64,000 nucleotides of DNA, from the NCBI GenBank assembly GCA_963800065.1, contig CAWCZO010000008.1, positions 682,001 to 746,000 on the forward strand, given 5' to 3'. The position numbers and the translations under genes were made by a program. The notes beneath the pieces are model-generated. The model had not been told where the DNA came from. It worked only from the letters and a program-made list of their open reading frames with translations, and did no database searches. Of the stretch, positions 17,103-26,418 are shown piece after piece (positions within the stretch are counted from its first letter, which is position 1; each line of letters opens with the position of its first letter). This DNA is from CAWJFJ01 sp963800065 (GTDB lineage Bacteria; Actinomycetota; Acidimicrobiia; Acidimicrobiales; UBA8190).

Positions 17103-18503
17103 TCAGCCCGGCGGGGGGCCGGTCACGGGCGTGGCTGTGGCCTGCGCCGCCACGATGGCGCGCTCACCCTCGTCCGAGATGCGCATGAGAAGGGCGATGA
17201 GGACGTAGTTGGCCACCAGAGAGGACCCGCCGTAGGCCATGAACGGCAGGGTGATGCCGGTCAAGGGGAGAAGACGGACGATGCCGGCCATGATGAAGAA
17301 GGCCTGCATCCCGATGATGACGGTGAGCCCGGCCGCCAAGAGCTTGGCGAATTCGGACCGGGCCGTCTGGGCGATGCGCAGGCCGGCACCGACGATCAGC
17401 GTGAAGGCGAACACGATGACGGAGGTGCCGAGCAGTCCCATCTCGGTGCCGAAGGCGGCGAAGATGTAGTCGGAGTTGACGTTGGGTATGTATCCGATGA
17501 GGCCGAAACCGAGTCCGGTCCCGGTCAGACCGCCGGTCCCCAGGCCGAAGAGCCCCTGCTGCAGCTGGTACGAGTTGTACCCGATCGGGAGGTTGTAGCG
17601 GCTCCCCGGATGGAGCCAGTTCTCCACCCGCACGTCCACCTGGCTGAAGAGGTGGCTGGCCACGAGGGCGCCGACGGCGAACAGAAGGAGTCCGACGACG
17701 ACGTACACGCCGCGGCCCGTGGCCAGCCAGAGCATGGAGATGAACAGCACGAAGATGAGCAGGGCGAAGCCGATGTCGCCCTCCGCGCCGAGGACGAGCA
17801 TGGCGAAGCCCCAGGCCACCAGGATGGGCCCGAGCGGTCGGGGGTCGAGGACGAGGCGGTTCCCGAGGCGGAAGGTGGGGACCGACAGCAGCTCGCGCTT
17901 CTCGGCGAAGTAGGAGGCGAAGAAGATGCACAGCGCCAGCTTGGCCAGCTCCACCGGCTGGCCGCTGATGGGGCCGATGTGGACCCAGAGCTTCACCGTG
18001 GTCCCGGTGGTGCTGACGGGCAGGCCCAGGTGGGGGATGAGGGGGGCCAGCATGAGGATGACGGCGGCGAAGAGCAGGAGATAGCGGTAGCGGTCGAGGT
18101 CACGCGAACGGCGGATCACCATCAAGGTGAGGATGTACGCCCCCACCCCGACAGCGGTCCACCCGGCCTGGGCGGTGGCGAAGTGGGGCGGCCCGATCCG
18201 GGCGATCATGACGTAGCCCAGGCCGTTCAGGAGGGAGACGAGGGGGAGCAGCACCGGGTTGGCGTCGGGGGCGTAGACCCGGTTGGCCAGGTGGGCGGCC
18301 ACGGCCAGGCCGAGCACGATGGCCAGGAACGGTCCCAGGTCACCGGGGATCTTCGCCGTGGTCCCGGCCGAGGCCAGGACGTAGGCGGCCAGGATGATGA
18401 GGGCGCTCAGGATGAGGAGGCCCAGTTCGGTCCGCCTCCGGGCGTTGGGCCCCGGCGGCCGGTTGCCCTGCCCGGGGAGCCGACGGCTGAGCAGGGAGGC
18501 CAC
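17103..18503 (-). CDS. Second SEDS-family protein (FtsW/RodA-like)
   Basis: A 466-residue membrane protein with 10 or more hydrophobic segments. SEDS signatures include GQPVELAKLALCIFFASYFA, the long loop with GYNSYQLQQGLFGLGTGGL and NVNSDYIFAAFGTEMGLLG, and PLTGITLPFMAYGGSSLVANY at the end. The longer N-terminal portion, with two additional hydrophobic stretches, resembles the RodA/FtsW-like protein of the mycobacterial pknA-pbpA locus more than classical FtsW. Its likely role is lipid II polymerisation in division, elongation or another growth phase. Start GTG 18503. It faces the frameshifted BFN gene tail to tail. Confidence 0.85.
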   Translation of the reverse strand: MASLLSRRLPGQGNRPPGPNARRRTELGLLILSALIILAAYVLASAGTTAKIPGDLGPFLAIVLGLAVAAHLANRVYAPDANPVLLPLVSLLNGLGYVMIARIGPPHFATAQAGWTAVGVGAYILTLMVIRRSRDLDRYRYLLLFAAVILMLAPLIPHLGLPVSTTGTTVKLWVHIGPISGQPVELAKLALCIFFASYFAEKRELLSVPTFRLGNRLVLDPRPLGPILVAWGFAMLVLGAEGDIGFALLIFVLFISMLWLATGRGVYVVVGLLLFAVGALVASHLFSQVDVRVENWLHPGSRYNLPIGYNSYQLQQGLFGLGTGGLTGTGLGFGLIGYIPNVNSDYIFAAFGTEMGLLGTSVIVFAFTLIVGAGLRIAQTARSEFAKLLAAGLTVIIGMQAFFIMAGIVRLLPLTGITLPFMAYGGSSLVANYVLIALLMRISDEGERAIVAAQATATPVTGPPPG

Positions 18504-18601
18504 CGGGCGTGAGCCTACCGCCGGTGAGCCCCGAATCGGGGCTCCGGGTGGCCCTGGCCAGGAGGGGTCCGCCAACCGGGCTCAGGTAGCCTGGGGAGGC
18601 G

Positions 18602-20812
18602 ATGCAGACCGAACCGATCCCCGGTATCCCGCCACCCCGGGAGAACGGCCCGGGCGCCCTCAGCCCCGCCCACGGCGAGGCGGCGGGCCGGCTGAAGTCG
18701 CTCGGCACCGACACTCGGGACCCCCTCTCCGAGCTCGGGCCCGAGCGTTTCACCAACCGGGAGCTCTCCTGGCTCGAGTTCGGGGCGCGGCTGCTCGATC
18801 TGGCCGACGACGAGCGCGTCCCGCTCCTCGAGCGCGTCAAGTTCCTGGCCATCTTCTCCGAGGGCCTCGACGAGTTCTTCCAGGTCCGGGTGGCCGGTCT
18901 GAAGGACCAGGTCGACGCCGGACTGCGGGCCCGGTCCGCCGACGGACTGCGGCCGAGCGAGACGCTGCGGGCCATCGGGGCCCGGGTCTCGGAGCTCGTG
19001 GCCCGGCAGTCGCACATCTTCGTCGACGAGATCGCCCCCGAGCTGGCCGCCGCCGGCATTCGCCTCTCGGACTGGTCGTCGCTCGACCACGACGACCGCG
19101 ACTACCTGGTCGATGTCTTCCAGCGCCAGATCTTCCCCGTCCTCACGCCGCTGTCGGTCGACCCCGGTCATCCCTTCCCCTACATCTCGAACCTGTCGCT
19201 CAACCTGATCGTCCGCGTCGGCGATCCCGTCACCGGGGAGGAGCGCGTCGCCCGGGTGAAGGTCCCGCCCCTGCTGCCCCGCTTCGTGGTCATGCCCGAC
19301 GGGGAACGCTTCGTGGCCCTGGAGCAGATCATCGCCGCCCATCTGGCCACGCTCTTCCCCGACATGGTCATCGGAGAGCACTACGCCTTCCGTGTCACCC
19401 GCAACGCCGACCTGGCTCTGGAGGAGGACGAGGCCGACGATCTCCTCGTCGCCGTCGAGATGGAGCTTCGCCGGCGACGCTTCGGACGGGCCGTCCGCCT
19501 CGAGGTGGCCGCCGACATGTCATCGGACACGCGCGACATGCTCATCCACGAGCTCGACCTCGGTCCCGAGGATCTCTACGAGACGGCCGCCCCGATCGAC
19601 CTCGGCGGCCTGTGGGCCGTGCACGCCCTCGACCGGCCCGAGCTCCAGGAAGAGGCGTGGGCGCCCATGACCGCTCCACGCCTGGCCAACGCCGGCAACG
19701 AGCCCTCTGACCTCTTCGCCGTCCTGCGTGAGCGCGACGTCCTCGTCCACCATCCCTACGACTCGTTCACCACGTCGGTCGAGGCCTTCATCTCCCAGGC
19801 CTCGCTCGACCCCGACGTCCTGGCCATCAAGCAGACCCTCTACCGCACCTCGGGAGATAGCCCCATCGTGGCGTCGTTGATCCACGCCGCCGAGTCGGGG
19901 AAACAGGTGGCCGCCGTGGTGGAGCTGAAAGCGCGCTTCGACGAGCAGAACAACATCCTCTGGGCCCGGGCCCTGGAAGAGGCGGGCGTCCACGTCGTGT
20001 ACGGGCTGGTCGGGCTGAAGACGCACTCGAAGGCGGCCCTCGTCGTCCGCCGTGAGGAGGAGGGCATCCGTCGCTACTGCCATCTGGGGACGGGCAACTA
20101 CAACCCGCGCACGGCGCGGCAGTACGAGGACCTCGGTCTGCTCTCGGCCGACCCCGCCCTCGGCGCCGACGTCGGTGATCTCTTCAACTTCCTGACCGGT
20201 TACAGCCGCTACGCCCAGTACCGGAAGCTGACCGTCGCTCCCGTGGCCCTTCGTCACCACGTTCTCGAGCTGATCGAGGCGGAGGCGGCGGCGGGGGAGT
20301 CGGGTCGGATCATCATCAAGGTCAACGGGCTCACCGACCCTGAGGTCATCGACGCCCTCTACCGGGCGTCCGCCGTCGGAGTCCCCATCGATCTCGTCGT
20401 CCGCGGCGTCTGCTGCCTGCGCCCCGGAGTACCGGGACTGTCAGAGACGATCCGCGTCAGGTCCATCGTGGGTCGCTTCCTCGAGCACTCGCGCATCTAC
20501 CGCTTCGGCGGCACCGACGAGCGCCCCCTGACCCTCCTTCTCGGGTCCTCGGACCTGATGGAGCGCAATCTCGACCGGCGCATCGAGGTCCTCTTCCCCG
20601 TCACCGACGTGGAGTTGCAGGCGAGGGTCCTCGAGGTCCTCGACCTCAACCTGGCCGACGACACCAACTCGTGGGCTCTCGGGGCCATGGGCACCTGGAG
20701 CCGCGTCCCCGCCATCGACGGCGTGAGCGTCCAGCACCGGCTCCAGGAGCTGGCTCGTGACCGCGCCCGGCGACGGCGCGAACCGGAGACGCTCGGAGTG
20801 GCGACGGTCTGA
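18602..20812 (+). CDS. ppk1: Polyphosphate kinase 1
   Basis: Reversibly transfers the ATP gamma-phosphate to polyphosphate. At 736 residues it has the normal PPK1 plan: N-terminal domain FTNRELSWLEFGARLLDLA, head domain, and two C-terminal phospholipase-D-like domains. The autophosphorylated histidine is H475 in GLKTHSKAALVV and the second catalytic histidine H494 in RRYCHLGTGNYNP, 19 residues apart as in E. coli. LIKQTLYRTS-like AIKQTLYRTSGDSPIV is also present. A 45-residue Pro/Gly-rich N-terminal extension precedes the core. TAGCCT at 18587 and GGGGAGG at 18593-18599 lie upstream, so the start may be either leaderless or Shine-Dalgarno-led. Confidence 0.95.
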   Translation: MQTEPIPGIPPPRENGPGALSPAHGEAAGRLKSLGTDTRDPLSELGPERFTNRELSWLEFGARLLDLADDERVPLLERVKFLAIFSEGLDEFFQVRVAGLKDQVDAGLRARSADGLRPSETLRAIGARVSELVARQSHIFVDEIAPELAAAGIRLSDWSSLDHDDRDYLVDVFQRQIFPVLTPLSVDPGHPFPYISNLSLNLIVRVGDPVTGEERVARVKVPPLLPRFVVMPDGERFVALEQIIAAHLATLFPDMVIGEHYAFRVTRNADLALEEDEADDLLVAVEMELRRRRFGRAVRLEVAADMSSDTRDMLIHELDLGPEDLYETAAPIDLGGLWAVHALDRPELQEEAWAPMTAPRLANAGNEPSDLFAVLRERDVLVHHPYDSFTTSVEAFISQASLDPDVLAIKQTLYRTSGDSPIVASLIHAAESGKQVAAVVELKARFDEQNNILWARALEEAGVHVVYGLVGLKTHSKAALVVRREEEGIRRYCHLGTGNYNPRTARQYEDLGLLSADPALGADVGDLFNFLTGYSRYAQYRKLTVAPVALRHHVLELIEAEAAAGESGRIIIKVNGLTDPEVIDALYRASAVGVPIDLVVRGVCCLRPGVPGLSETIRVRSIVGRFLEHSRIYRFGGTDERPLTLLLGSSDLMERNLDRRIEVLFPVTDVELQARVLEVLDLNLADDTNSWALGAMGTWSRVPAIDGVSVQHRLQELARDRARRRREPETLGVATV

Positions 20813-20821
20813 CCGGGCCTC

Positions 20822-21973
20822 TCAGAGGGAGGCGGGGTCGCCGCTGCCGGGTTTCGAGGGTGTCCGCTCCGGGTCTGCTCGCCCCTTCCCGTTGGCCGAG
20901 ATCTGAGACGGGTGCTCGACGATCTCCTCGCGTGCCCTGCTCAGACGCTGGCGCCAGCTGAGGGACTCGAAGCGAAGCGTCAGATAGCTGACCCCGCCGA
21001 CGGGGATGGGGAGCCAGAAATTCACCACCCGGTAGCCGAGGACGGCCGGGGTGGCGATGTCGTAGGGGAGGCCGAAGCCGTGGAGGGCGGGGATGAGGAT
21101 GCCCTCGATGATGCCGAGCCCTCCGGGGGTGATGGGGATGACGGCCAGGATGTTGGCCAGCCCGTAGGCCACCAGGAGGTTGATGGGCGAGACGTAGCCG
21201 TGGAGGGCGACGATGAAGACGAACAGGCAGGAGGCGTCCAGGAGCCAGTTGGCCGCCGCCCAGAGGACCGCTTGGCGCACCAGGTCCTTCTGTCCGGCCA
21301 GGGCCTTCAGGCGATCGGCCACGCGCTGGACGCCTTCGGCCAGGCGATCACCGTTCAAGAAGGGCACCTTGTCCGCCCATTGATGGACGACCTCGATGCT
21401 CCGGCTCCGTCCCTTGGTGAGCGCCACGATCACGGCGGCGAACGATCCCATCAGCAGCGTCCCCGCCCCGGCCGCATAGGTGTAGAGCGGGTCGAAGCCG
21501 TTGGTGAACAACGACACGATGAGGGCCAACCAGAACAGGACGTTCAAGACGACGGCGGAGCCCACACCCTGCATGGCCAGGCCGAAACCGGCGTCCGCCG
21601 TACGCACGCCGGACTGGGAGAGCAGCCGGTACGAGAGACCCACCCCGGGAGCGGTGCCCCCGGGGACCACATGGCTGAAGGCCAGGCTCGAGAGGTCGAT
21701 GCGCAACAGGCGCCAGCGCTTCGGTCCCCCCGGTGAGAGCACCGTATAAGTCAGTTGGGCGTACGCCCCCAGGGCGGCCGCTTCGAGGAGCAGCCCGACG
21801 ATGACGTAGGCGATGTTGATGTGGGAGACCCGGTTGAGCGCCTGGTGGGAGCTGCGGAGCAGGGGCAGGACCAGGAATTCGACCACCAGGACAGCCACGA
21901 CCGCGGTGATCGTCCACTTGACCTCTCTGCGTATGCGCCGGCGTTTCTTGGTGCTGTGGCTGTGACCCCGCAT
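20822..21973 (-). CDS. YbhN/AglD-type lysylphosphatidylglycerol synthase-like membrane protein
   Basis: A polytopic protein of about 383 residues with six to eight hydrophobic segments and the UPF0104/LPG-synthase transmembrane signatures: SFAFSHVVPGGTAPGVGLSY-like HVVPGGTAPGVGLSYRLL and ANILAVIPITPGGLGIIEG. Proteins with only this domain and no catalytic lysyl-transferase domain are thought to flip or handle lipids or polyprenyl-linked sugars; the exact substrate is unknown. Basic N-terminus (STKKRRRIRREVK). ATG 21973 has GAGGAG directly before it, so it may instead be read as leaderless. It is divergent from the next gene. Confidence 0.8.
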   Translation of the reverse strand: MRGHSHSTKKRRRIRREVKWTITAVVAVLVVEFLVLPLLRSSHQALNRVSHINIAYVIVGLLLEAAALGAYAQLTYTVLSPGGPKRWRLLRIDLSSLAFSHVVPGGTAPGVGLSYRLLSQSGVRTADAGFGLAMQGVGSAVVLNVLFWLALIVSLFTNGFDPLYTYAAGAGTLLMGSFAAVIVALTKGRSRSIEVVHQWADKVPFLNGDRLAEGVQRVADRLKALAGQKDLVRQAVLWAAANWLLDASCLFVFIVALHGYVSPINLLVAYGLANILAVIPITPGGLGIIEGILIPALHGFGLPYDIATPAVLGYRVVNFWLPIPVGGVSYLTLRFESLSWRQRLSRAREEIVEHPSQISANGKGRADPERTPSKPGSGDPASL

Positions 21974-22022
21974 CTCCTCATGCTGGCACGTTCGCCGTGG
22001 CTCAAGCTGCCATGCTGGGCCT

Positions 22023-23183
22023 ATGCCGGACGACACGCTGCCCGAGTCCCGCCGCGACCGGCTGTGGGACGCGGCGGCGGCCCGGGGCGTTCCCCTGCTC
22101 GCCATCCTGGCCACGGTGGGGATCGTGGTGCTGGTGTTCCTGGCCGGAAAGCTCGCCTACAAGCTGCGCGAGATCATCCTGCTCATGGTGGTGGCGGGAT
22201 TCGTCGCCCTCCTCCTCAACCCCATCGTGGTCCTCCTTCAGCGCTGGAAGGTGAAGCGCCGGGGTCTGGCCGTCGCCATCGTCACCGTCTTCAGCGTCGT
22301 CGTCTTCGCCGGGCTGGCCGCCCTCTTCGGCTACCCGCTCGTGAACGGCCTGACCCACCTGGCCCACAAACTGCCCGAGTACGTCCAGCAGGTCGAGCAC
22401 GGCAAGGGCCCCCTCGGGCGCCTCTCCCGGCGATACCACGTCCAGCAGTGGGTGGACAAGAACCTGGTCCCCAAGCTCTCCAGCTTCGCCAAGAACCTCT
22501 CGAAACCGGCCCTGACCCTGGGCAAAGCGGCCGTAAGCCTCCTGTTCGCCCTCTTCGTGATCTTCGTCCTCGTCCTCCTCCTGCTCCTCGAGGGTCCCAA
22601 ACTCCGCCGGGGCCTGCTCGGGATGATGCAGCCCGAACGCGCCGCCCAGGTCTGGCGCATCTCGGGCGAGGTGAGCCGGTCGGTGACCGGATTCATGCTC
22701 GGGAACTTCATCACCTCCCTGATCGCCGGCATCGTCGTCCTCGTCACCTTGACGATCCTGGGGGTCCCGTTCGCGTTGCTGTGGGCGTTGTGGGTGGCCC
22801 TGTTCGACTTCCTACCCATGATCGGCGGTGCCGTGGCCGGCCTCCCCACCGCCGCCTTCACCCTGACGCACTCCTTCAGCGCCTTCCTCGTCTTCGCCAT
22901 CGTCTTCCTCACCTACACACAGGTGGAGAACCACATCCTCAATCCCATCGTCATGAGTCGGACCGTTCGCATCAACCCGTTGCTCGTCCTCATCGCCATT
23001 CTGGTGGGGGCCAATGTCGGTGACCTCGTCGGGGGGTTCTTCGGAGGATTTGTGGGCACGTTGTTGGCCATCCCCCTGGCCGGAGCGATCCAGGTGGTGG
23101 TCCGTGAGGTGTGGCAGTCCACCTCCCCCGAGGCGCAGCTCGAGATCGTGGGTGGCGACCGGCCCACGCTCCCGGTCCCGTAG
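22023..23183 (+). CDS. AI-2E family transporter (PerM/UPF0118)
   Basis: A 386-residue membrane protein with the family layout: paired N-terminal helices (VPLLAILATVGIVVLVFLAG, IILLMVVAGFVALLLNPIVV), a soluble middle region, and a C-terminal bundle containing the signature FLPMIGGAVAGLPTA and TQVENHILNPIVMSRTVRI. Members export small molecules or ions, and annotation as autoinducer-2 exporters covers only some of them, so the substrate is not defined. The stop TAG doubles as part of the candidate -10 box of the next gene. Confidence 0.88.
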   Translation: MPDDTLPESRRDRLWDAAAARGVPLLAILATVGIVVLVFLAGKLAYKLREIILLMVVAGFVALLLNPIVVLLQRWKVKRRGLAVAIVTVFSVVVFAGLAALFGYPLVNGLTHLAHKLPEYVQQVEHGKGPLGRLSRRYHVQQWVDKNLVPKLSSFAKNLSKPALTLGKAAVSLLFALFVIFVLVLLLLLEGPKLRRGLLGMMQPERAAQVWRISGEVSRSVTGFMLGNFITSLIAGIVVLVTLTILGVPFALLWALWVALFDFLPMIGGAVAGLPTAAFTLTHSFSAFLVFAIVFLTYTQVENHILNPIVMSRTVRINPLLVLIAILVGANVGDLVGGFFGGFVGTLLAIPLAGAIQVVVREVWQSTSPEAQLEIVGGDRPTLPVP

Positions 23184-23186
23184 GCT
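23181..23186 (+). promoter_or_regulatory. Candidate -10 box (TAGGCT), leaderless
   Basis: TAGGCT lies 6 nt before GTG 23193 and uses the stop codon of the preceding gene as its first three bases. No Shine-Dalgarno sequence is seen. Confidence 0.4.
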
Positions 23187-23192
23187 TTCTCC

Positions 23193-23951
23193 GTGCCCGC
23201 CCTCGTCGTCATGCCGACATTCAACGAAGCGGAGAACATCGATCGCGTCCTCCGGGCCGTCCGAAGCTCCCTACCCGACGCCGGGATCCTGGTGGTGGAC
23301 GACGGGAGCCCCGACGGCACCGCCGACCTGGCCGAGAAGCTCGGTGTGGAGCTCGGCCACATCGACGTCCTGCGCCGGTCGGCCAAGTCGGGACTCGGCA
23401 GTGCCTATCGCGCCGGCTTCGCCTGGGGACTCGAGCGCGGATGGGACGCGCTGGTGGAGATGGACGCCGATCTCCAGCACGACCCCGCGGCCCTGCCGGG
23501 GCTGGTGGCCCCCATCGCCGACGGCGTCGATCTGGTGGTGGGGTCGCGCTACGTCCCCGGTGGGTCGATCCCGAAATGGCGTTGGCACCGCCGCCTTCTG
23601 TCGCAGGGCGGCAACGTCTACGCCGCCACTCTGCTCCGGCTCGGCATCAAGGACTCGACCTCGGGGTTCCGGGCCTACAGCGCCCGCATCCTCCGGGATA
23701 TCGACCTGGACGCCGTCCGGGCCGAGGGATACGGCTTCCAGATCGAGATGGTCCGCCAGGTCCTCGACCACGGCGGCCGTGTCGTCGAGGTCCCGATCCG
23801 GTTCGTCGAACGGACCGAAGGTGAGTCGAAGATGTCGATGCACATCGTCGTCGAGGCCCTGGCCCTCGTCACCTGGTGGGCCGCTCTGCGCGTGATCCGT
23901 TCGATGAGACCGGGCGGCCGGGCCCGGGCTTCGCTACGAAGCACCACCTGA
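23193..23951 (+). CDS. Polyprenol-monophosphate mannose synthase-like GT2 glycosyltransferase
   Basis: A 252-residue cytoplasmic GT-A enzyme resembling the catalytic domain of actinobacterial Ppm1 and eukaryotic DPM1. Motifs are VVMPTFNEAENIDRVLRAV, VVDDGSPDGTADLAEKLG, the metal-binding EMDADLQHDP, SRYVPGGSIPKW, and IKDSTSGFRAYSARIL. It would transfer mannose (or another sugar) from GDP-sugar to polyprenyl phosphate, supplying lipid-linked donors for glycan assembly. It lacks the acyltransferase or GtrA domain sometimes fused in relatives. The frame runs on past the core with a short basic tail. Confidence 0.87.
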   Translation: MPALVVMPTFNEAENIDRVLRAVRSSLPDAGILVVDDGSPDGTADLAEKLGVELGHIDVLRRSAKSGLGSAYRAGFAWGLERGWDALVEMDADLQHDPAALPGLVAPIADGVDLVVGSRYVPGGSIPKWRWHRRLLSQGGNVYAATLLRLGIKDSTSGFRAYSARILRDIDLDAVRAEGYGFQIEMVRQVLDHGGRVVEVPIRFVERTEGESKMSMHIVVEALALVTWWAALRVIRSMRPGGRARASLRSTT

Positions 23952-24029
23952 ACCCGTTTCGCCCTTCCCCGGGGGTGCCCCCGGCGGAACCGCCTGGGTA
24001 TGGGACCGGCCATCTGCGATCATTGAAGG

Positions 24030-24743
24030 GTGAACAAGTCTGCCCGGATCCTCGTGGTCGACGACGAGCCCTACATCACCGACCTTCTGGGCGCCGCCCT
24101 TCGCTTCGAGGGATTCGGTGTCGAGGTGGCCGCCACCGGTCACGAAGCGATCACCATGGCCCGACGCGGACGTCACGACCTGATGCTCCTCGACGTCATG
24201 CTGCCCGACGTGGACGGCACCGAGGTCTGTCGACGGCTCCGGGCGGAGGGCATCAACACCCCGGTTCTGTTCCTGACGGCCCGCGACGCCACCGAGGACA
24301 AGGTGACGGGGCTCACGGTGGGCGGCGACGACTATGTGGCCAAGCCGTTCAGCCTGGACGAGCTGGTGGCCCGCATCCACGCTCTTCTCCGCCGCACGTC
24401 GAGGGTCACCGGTGTCAACTCGACACGCCTCATGTTCGCCGACATCGAGATGAACGAGGACACGCACGAGGTCTGGCGCCAGGGCGTCCCCATCGATCTG
24501 ACGGCCACCGAATTCAAGCTGTTGCGGTACCTCCTCGAGAACGCCCGGCGGGTCCTGTCGAAGTCGGACATCGTCGACAAGGTGTGGACCTACGATTTCG
24601 ACGGCGAACCGAACATCGTCGAAACGTACATCAGCTACCTCCGCAAGAAGATAGACAGCTTCGACCCCCCCCTCATCCACACCATCCGCGGGGTGGGGTA
24701 CAGCTTGAGGATCGCCCGCGACCGCGAGACGGACGGGTCGTGA
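24030..24743 (+). CDS. OmpR/PhoB-family response regulator
   Basis: A 237-residue two-component regulator. The receiver domain has DDEPYITDLL, the phospho-acceptor D55 in LMLLDVMLPDVDG, and the switch lysine in DDYVAKPFSLDEL. The C-terminal winged helix includes LTATEFKLLRYLLENARRV and VETYISYLRKKID. GTG start 24030 follows GAAGGG. Together with the histidine kinase 13 nt downstream it forms one operon. The closest actinobacterial types I recognise are MprA/TcrA-like; the regulon cannot be read from this window. Confidence 0.93.
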   Translation: MNKSARILVVDDEPYITDLLGAALRFEGFGVEVAATGHEAITMARRGRHDLMLLDVMLPDVDGTEVCRRLRAEGINTPVLFLTARDATEDKVTGLTVGGDDYVAKPFSLDELVARIHALLRRTSRVTGVNSTRLMFADIEMNEDTHEVWRQGVPIDLTATEFKLLRYLLENARRVLSKSDIVDKVWTYDFDGEPNIVETYISYLRKKIDSFDPPLIHTIRGVGYSLRIARDRETDGS

Positions 24744-24756
24744 GGCGGCGATCGCC

Positions 24757-26418
24757 TTGTCCCTGAGGAGACGGTTGGTGGCCGGAACGCTCGCCCTGCT
24801 GGTGGCCGGAATCGTAACCACCGATCTGGTCACCTCGTCGTCGCTGCGATCCTTCCTGTACGGGCGTCTCGACGAGCAGATCGACGTGGCGCAGGACACC
24901 GCCTACAGCTACATCCAGTCCACCTACGCCCGAGCGGTCGCCGCCGACGTTCCCCTGGCTACCTCCAACGAGTCGGCCTGGCTGGCCCAATTGGCCGCGC
25001 CGCGTGCCGGTACGAGACCGCCGTCGGCGTCGTCCCCCGGTAGTGTGACCATCAGGGGGACGCACCCCGACGCCGCCGTCCTCTCCGCCCGGATCAGCCC
25101 CGACGTGTACGTGGTGGTGATCGACAGCAACGGCCGGGTCGTGTTCCGGCGCCCGTCCGGTTCGAACGCCAGCGAGGATCCGGCACCGCTGTTGCCGCAG
25201 TCGCTTCCCGTCCAGGCCGCTCCGCCGTCGCGGCAGTTCGGGACCCACCACGGGGCGTACGTCCCTGACCGTCCCGCCATCGACGTTCTCTCGCGGGCGC
25301 GTGGGGTGACGTACAGGGCGGAGGCCGTCGCCGTCCCCGGTGGGACCCTGGTCACCGCCGTGGCCCTCGGTCCCACCGACCAGACCGTGGCCTCGCTCAT
25401 CCATGTGGAGTTGGTCGTCTCCGTCGTGGTGGTCGTGGCCCTTCTCATCCTGGCCCTCTGGATCGTCCGCTTCGGTCTCCGGCCGCTGGAGGAGATGACC
25501 GAGACGGCCGGTGCCATCGCCGCCGGCGACCTGAGCCAACGCATCCGACGACCCGAGGAGCGAGGTGAGGTCGGCAGGCTCGGCTCGGCCCTCAACGGCA
25601 TGCTGAGTCAGATCGAAGCGGCTTTCGCCGAGCGCACCCTGTCCGAGTCGCGCCTGCGGCGTTTCGTGGCCGACGCCTCCCATGAGCTGAGAACCCCGCT
25701 GACGTCGATCCGAGGCTACGCCGAGCTCCTGCGCAAGGGCGCACTCGAGGACGAGGACGCCCGCCGCCGTGCCGCCGAAAGGATCGAGCACGAAGCGTCC
25801 CGGATGGGCGTCCTGGTCGACGACCTCCTCCTCCTGGCCCGTCTGGACCAGGGACGACCTCTCGAGCGGTCCCGTGTCGATCTGGGAGCAGTGGTGCACG
25901 ATGCCGTCGAGGCGGCCCGGGCCGCCGACCGCCATCGTCGGATCTCGCTGGCCCTGTCCGATGTGGCCTTCGTCCTCGGTGACGCGGCGCGTCTGCGCCA
26001 GGTCGTCGACAACCTGCTGCGCAACGCCGTCGTCCACACCCCGGAAGGGACTCCGGTCCACGTCGCCGTACGACGCGACGGCCCACTGGCCGTCGTCACC
26101 GTGGCCGACGAAGGCCCGGGACTGGCCGCCGATCAGGCGGCGCGCCTGTTCGACCGCTTCTACCGGGGGAGCGAAGCGCGCACGGGCGAGGGCACCGGGC
26201 TCGGTCTGTCGATCGTGGCCGCCCTGGCCTCTGCCCACGGTGGTCGCGCCTTCGTCACGAGCACGCCGGGGGAGGGCTCCGTCTTCACCGTCGAGCTGCC
26301 GGCAGACCCATCGGCGCCGTCCCCCGGACGGGACGAGGCCGGGCCGGGTGCGGCGGCGACGGCGGGCCACGAGACTCCCGGCACCGTGGACCATGGGCAG
26401 CGACCTGTTCGTCACTGA
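24757..26418 (+). CDS. Sensor histidine kinase
   Basis: A 553-residue membrane kinase partnered with the upstream regulator. N-terminal membrane helix (LVAGTLALLVAGIVTTDLV), extracytoplasmic sensor region (about residues 35-210), second helix (VVSVVVVVALLILALWIV), HAMP linker, HisKA with phospho-acceptor H309 in DASHELRTPL, and HATPase motifs DNLLRNAVVHTPEG (N box), DEGPGL (G1) and GTGLGLSI (G2). The start is TTG 24757, the only initiator in frame between the genes. The last residues overlap the hydrolase start by 26 nt. The signal sensed is unknown. Confidence 0.92.
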   Translation: MSLRRRLVAGTLALLVAGIVTTDLVTSSSLRSFLYGRLDEQIDVAQDTAYSYIQSTYARAVAADVPLATSNESAWLAQLAAPRAGTRPPSASSPGSVTIRGTHPDAAVLSARISPDVYVVVIDSNGRVVFRRPSGSNASEDPAPLLPQSLPVQAAPPSRQFGTHHGAYVPDRPAIDVLSRARGVTYRAEAVAVPGGTLVTAVALGPTDQTVASLIHVELVVSVVVVVALLILALWIVRFGLRPLEEMTETAGAIAAGDLSQRIRRPEERGEVGRLGSALNGMLSQIEAAFAERTLSESRLRRFVADASHELRTPLTSIRGYAELLRKGALEDEDARRRAAERIEHEASRMGVLVDDLLLLARLDQGRPLERSRVDLGAVVHDAVEAARAADRHRRISLALSDVAFVLGDAARLRQVVDNLLRNAVVHTPEGTPVHVAVRRDGPLAVVTVADEGPGLAADQAARLFDRFYRGSEARTGEGTGLGLSIVAALASAHGGRAFVTSTPGEGSVFTVELPADPSAPSPGRDEAGPGAAATAGHETPGTVDHGQRPVRH

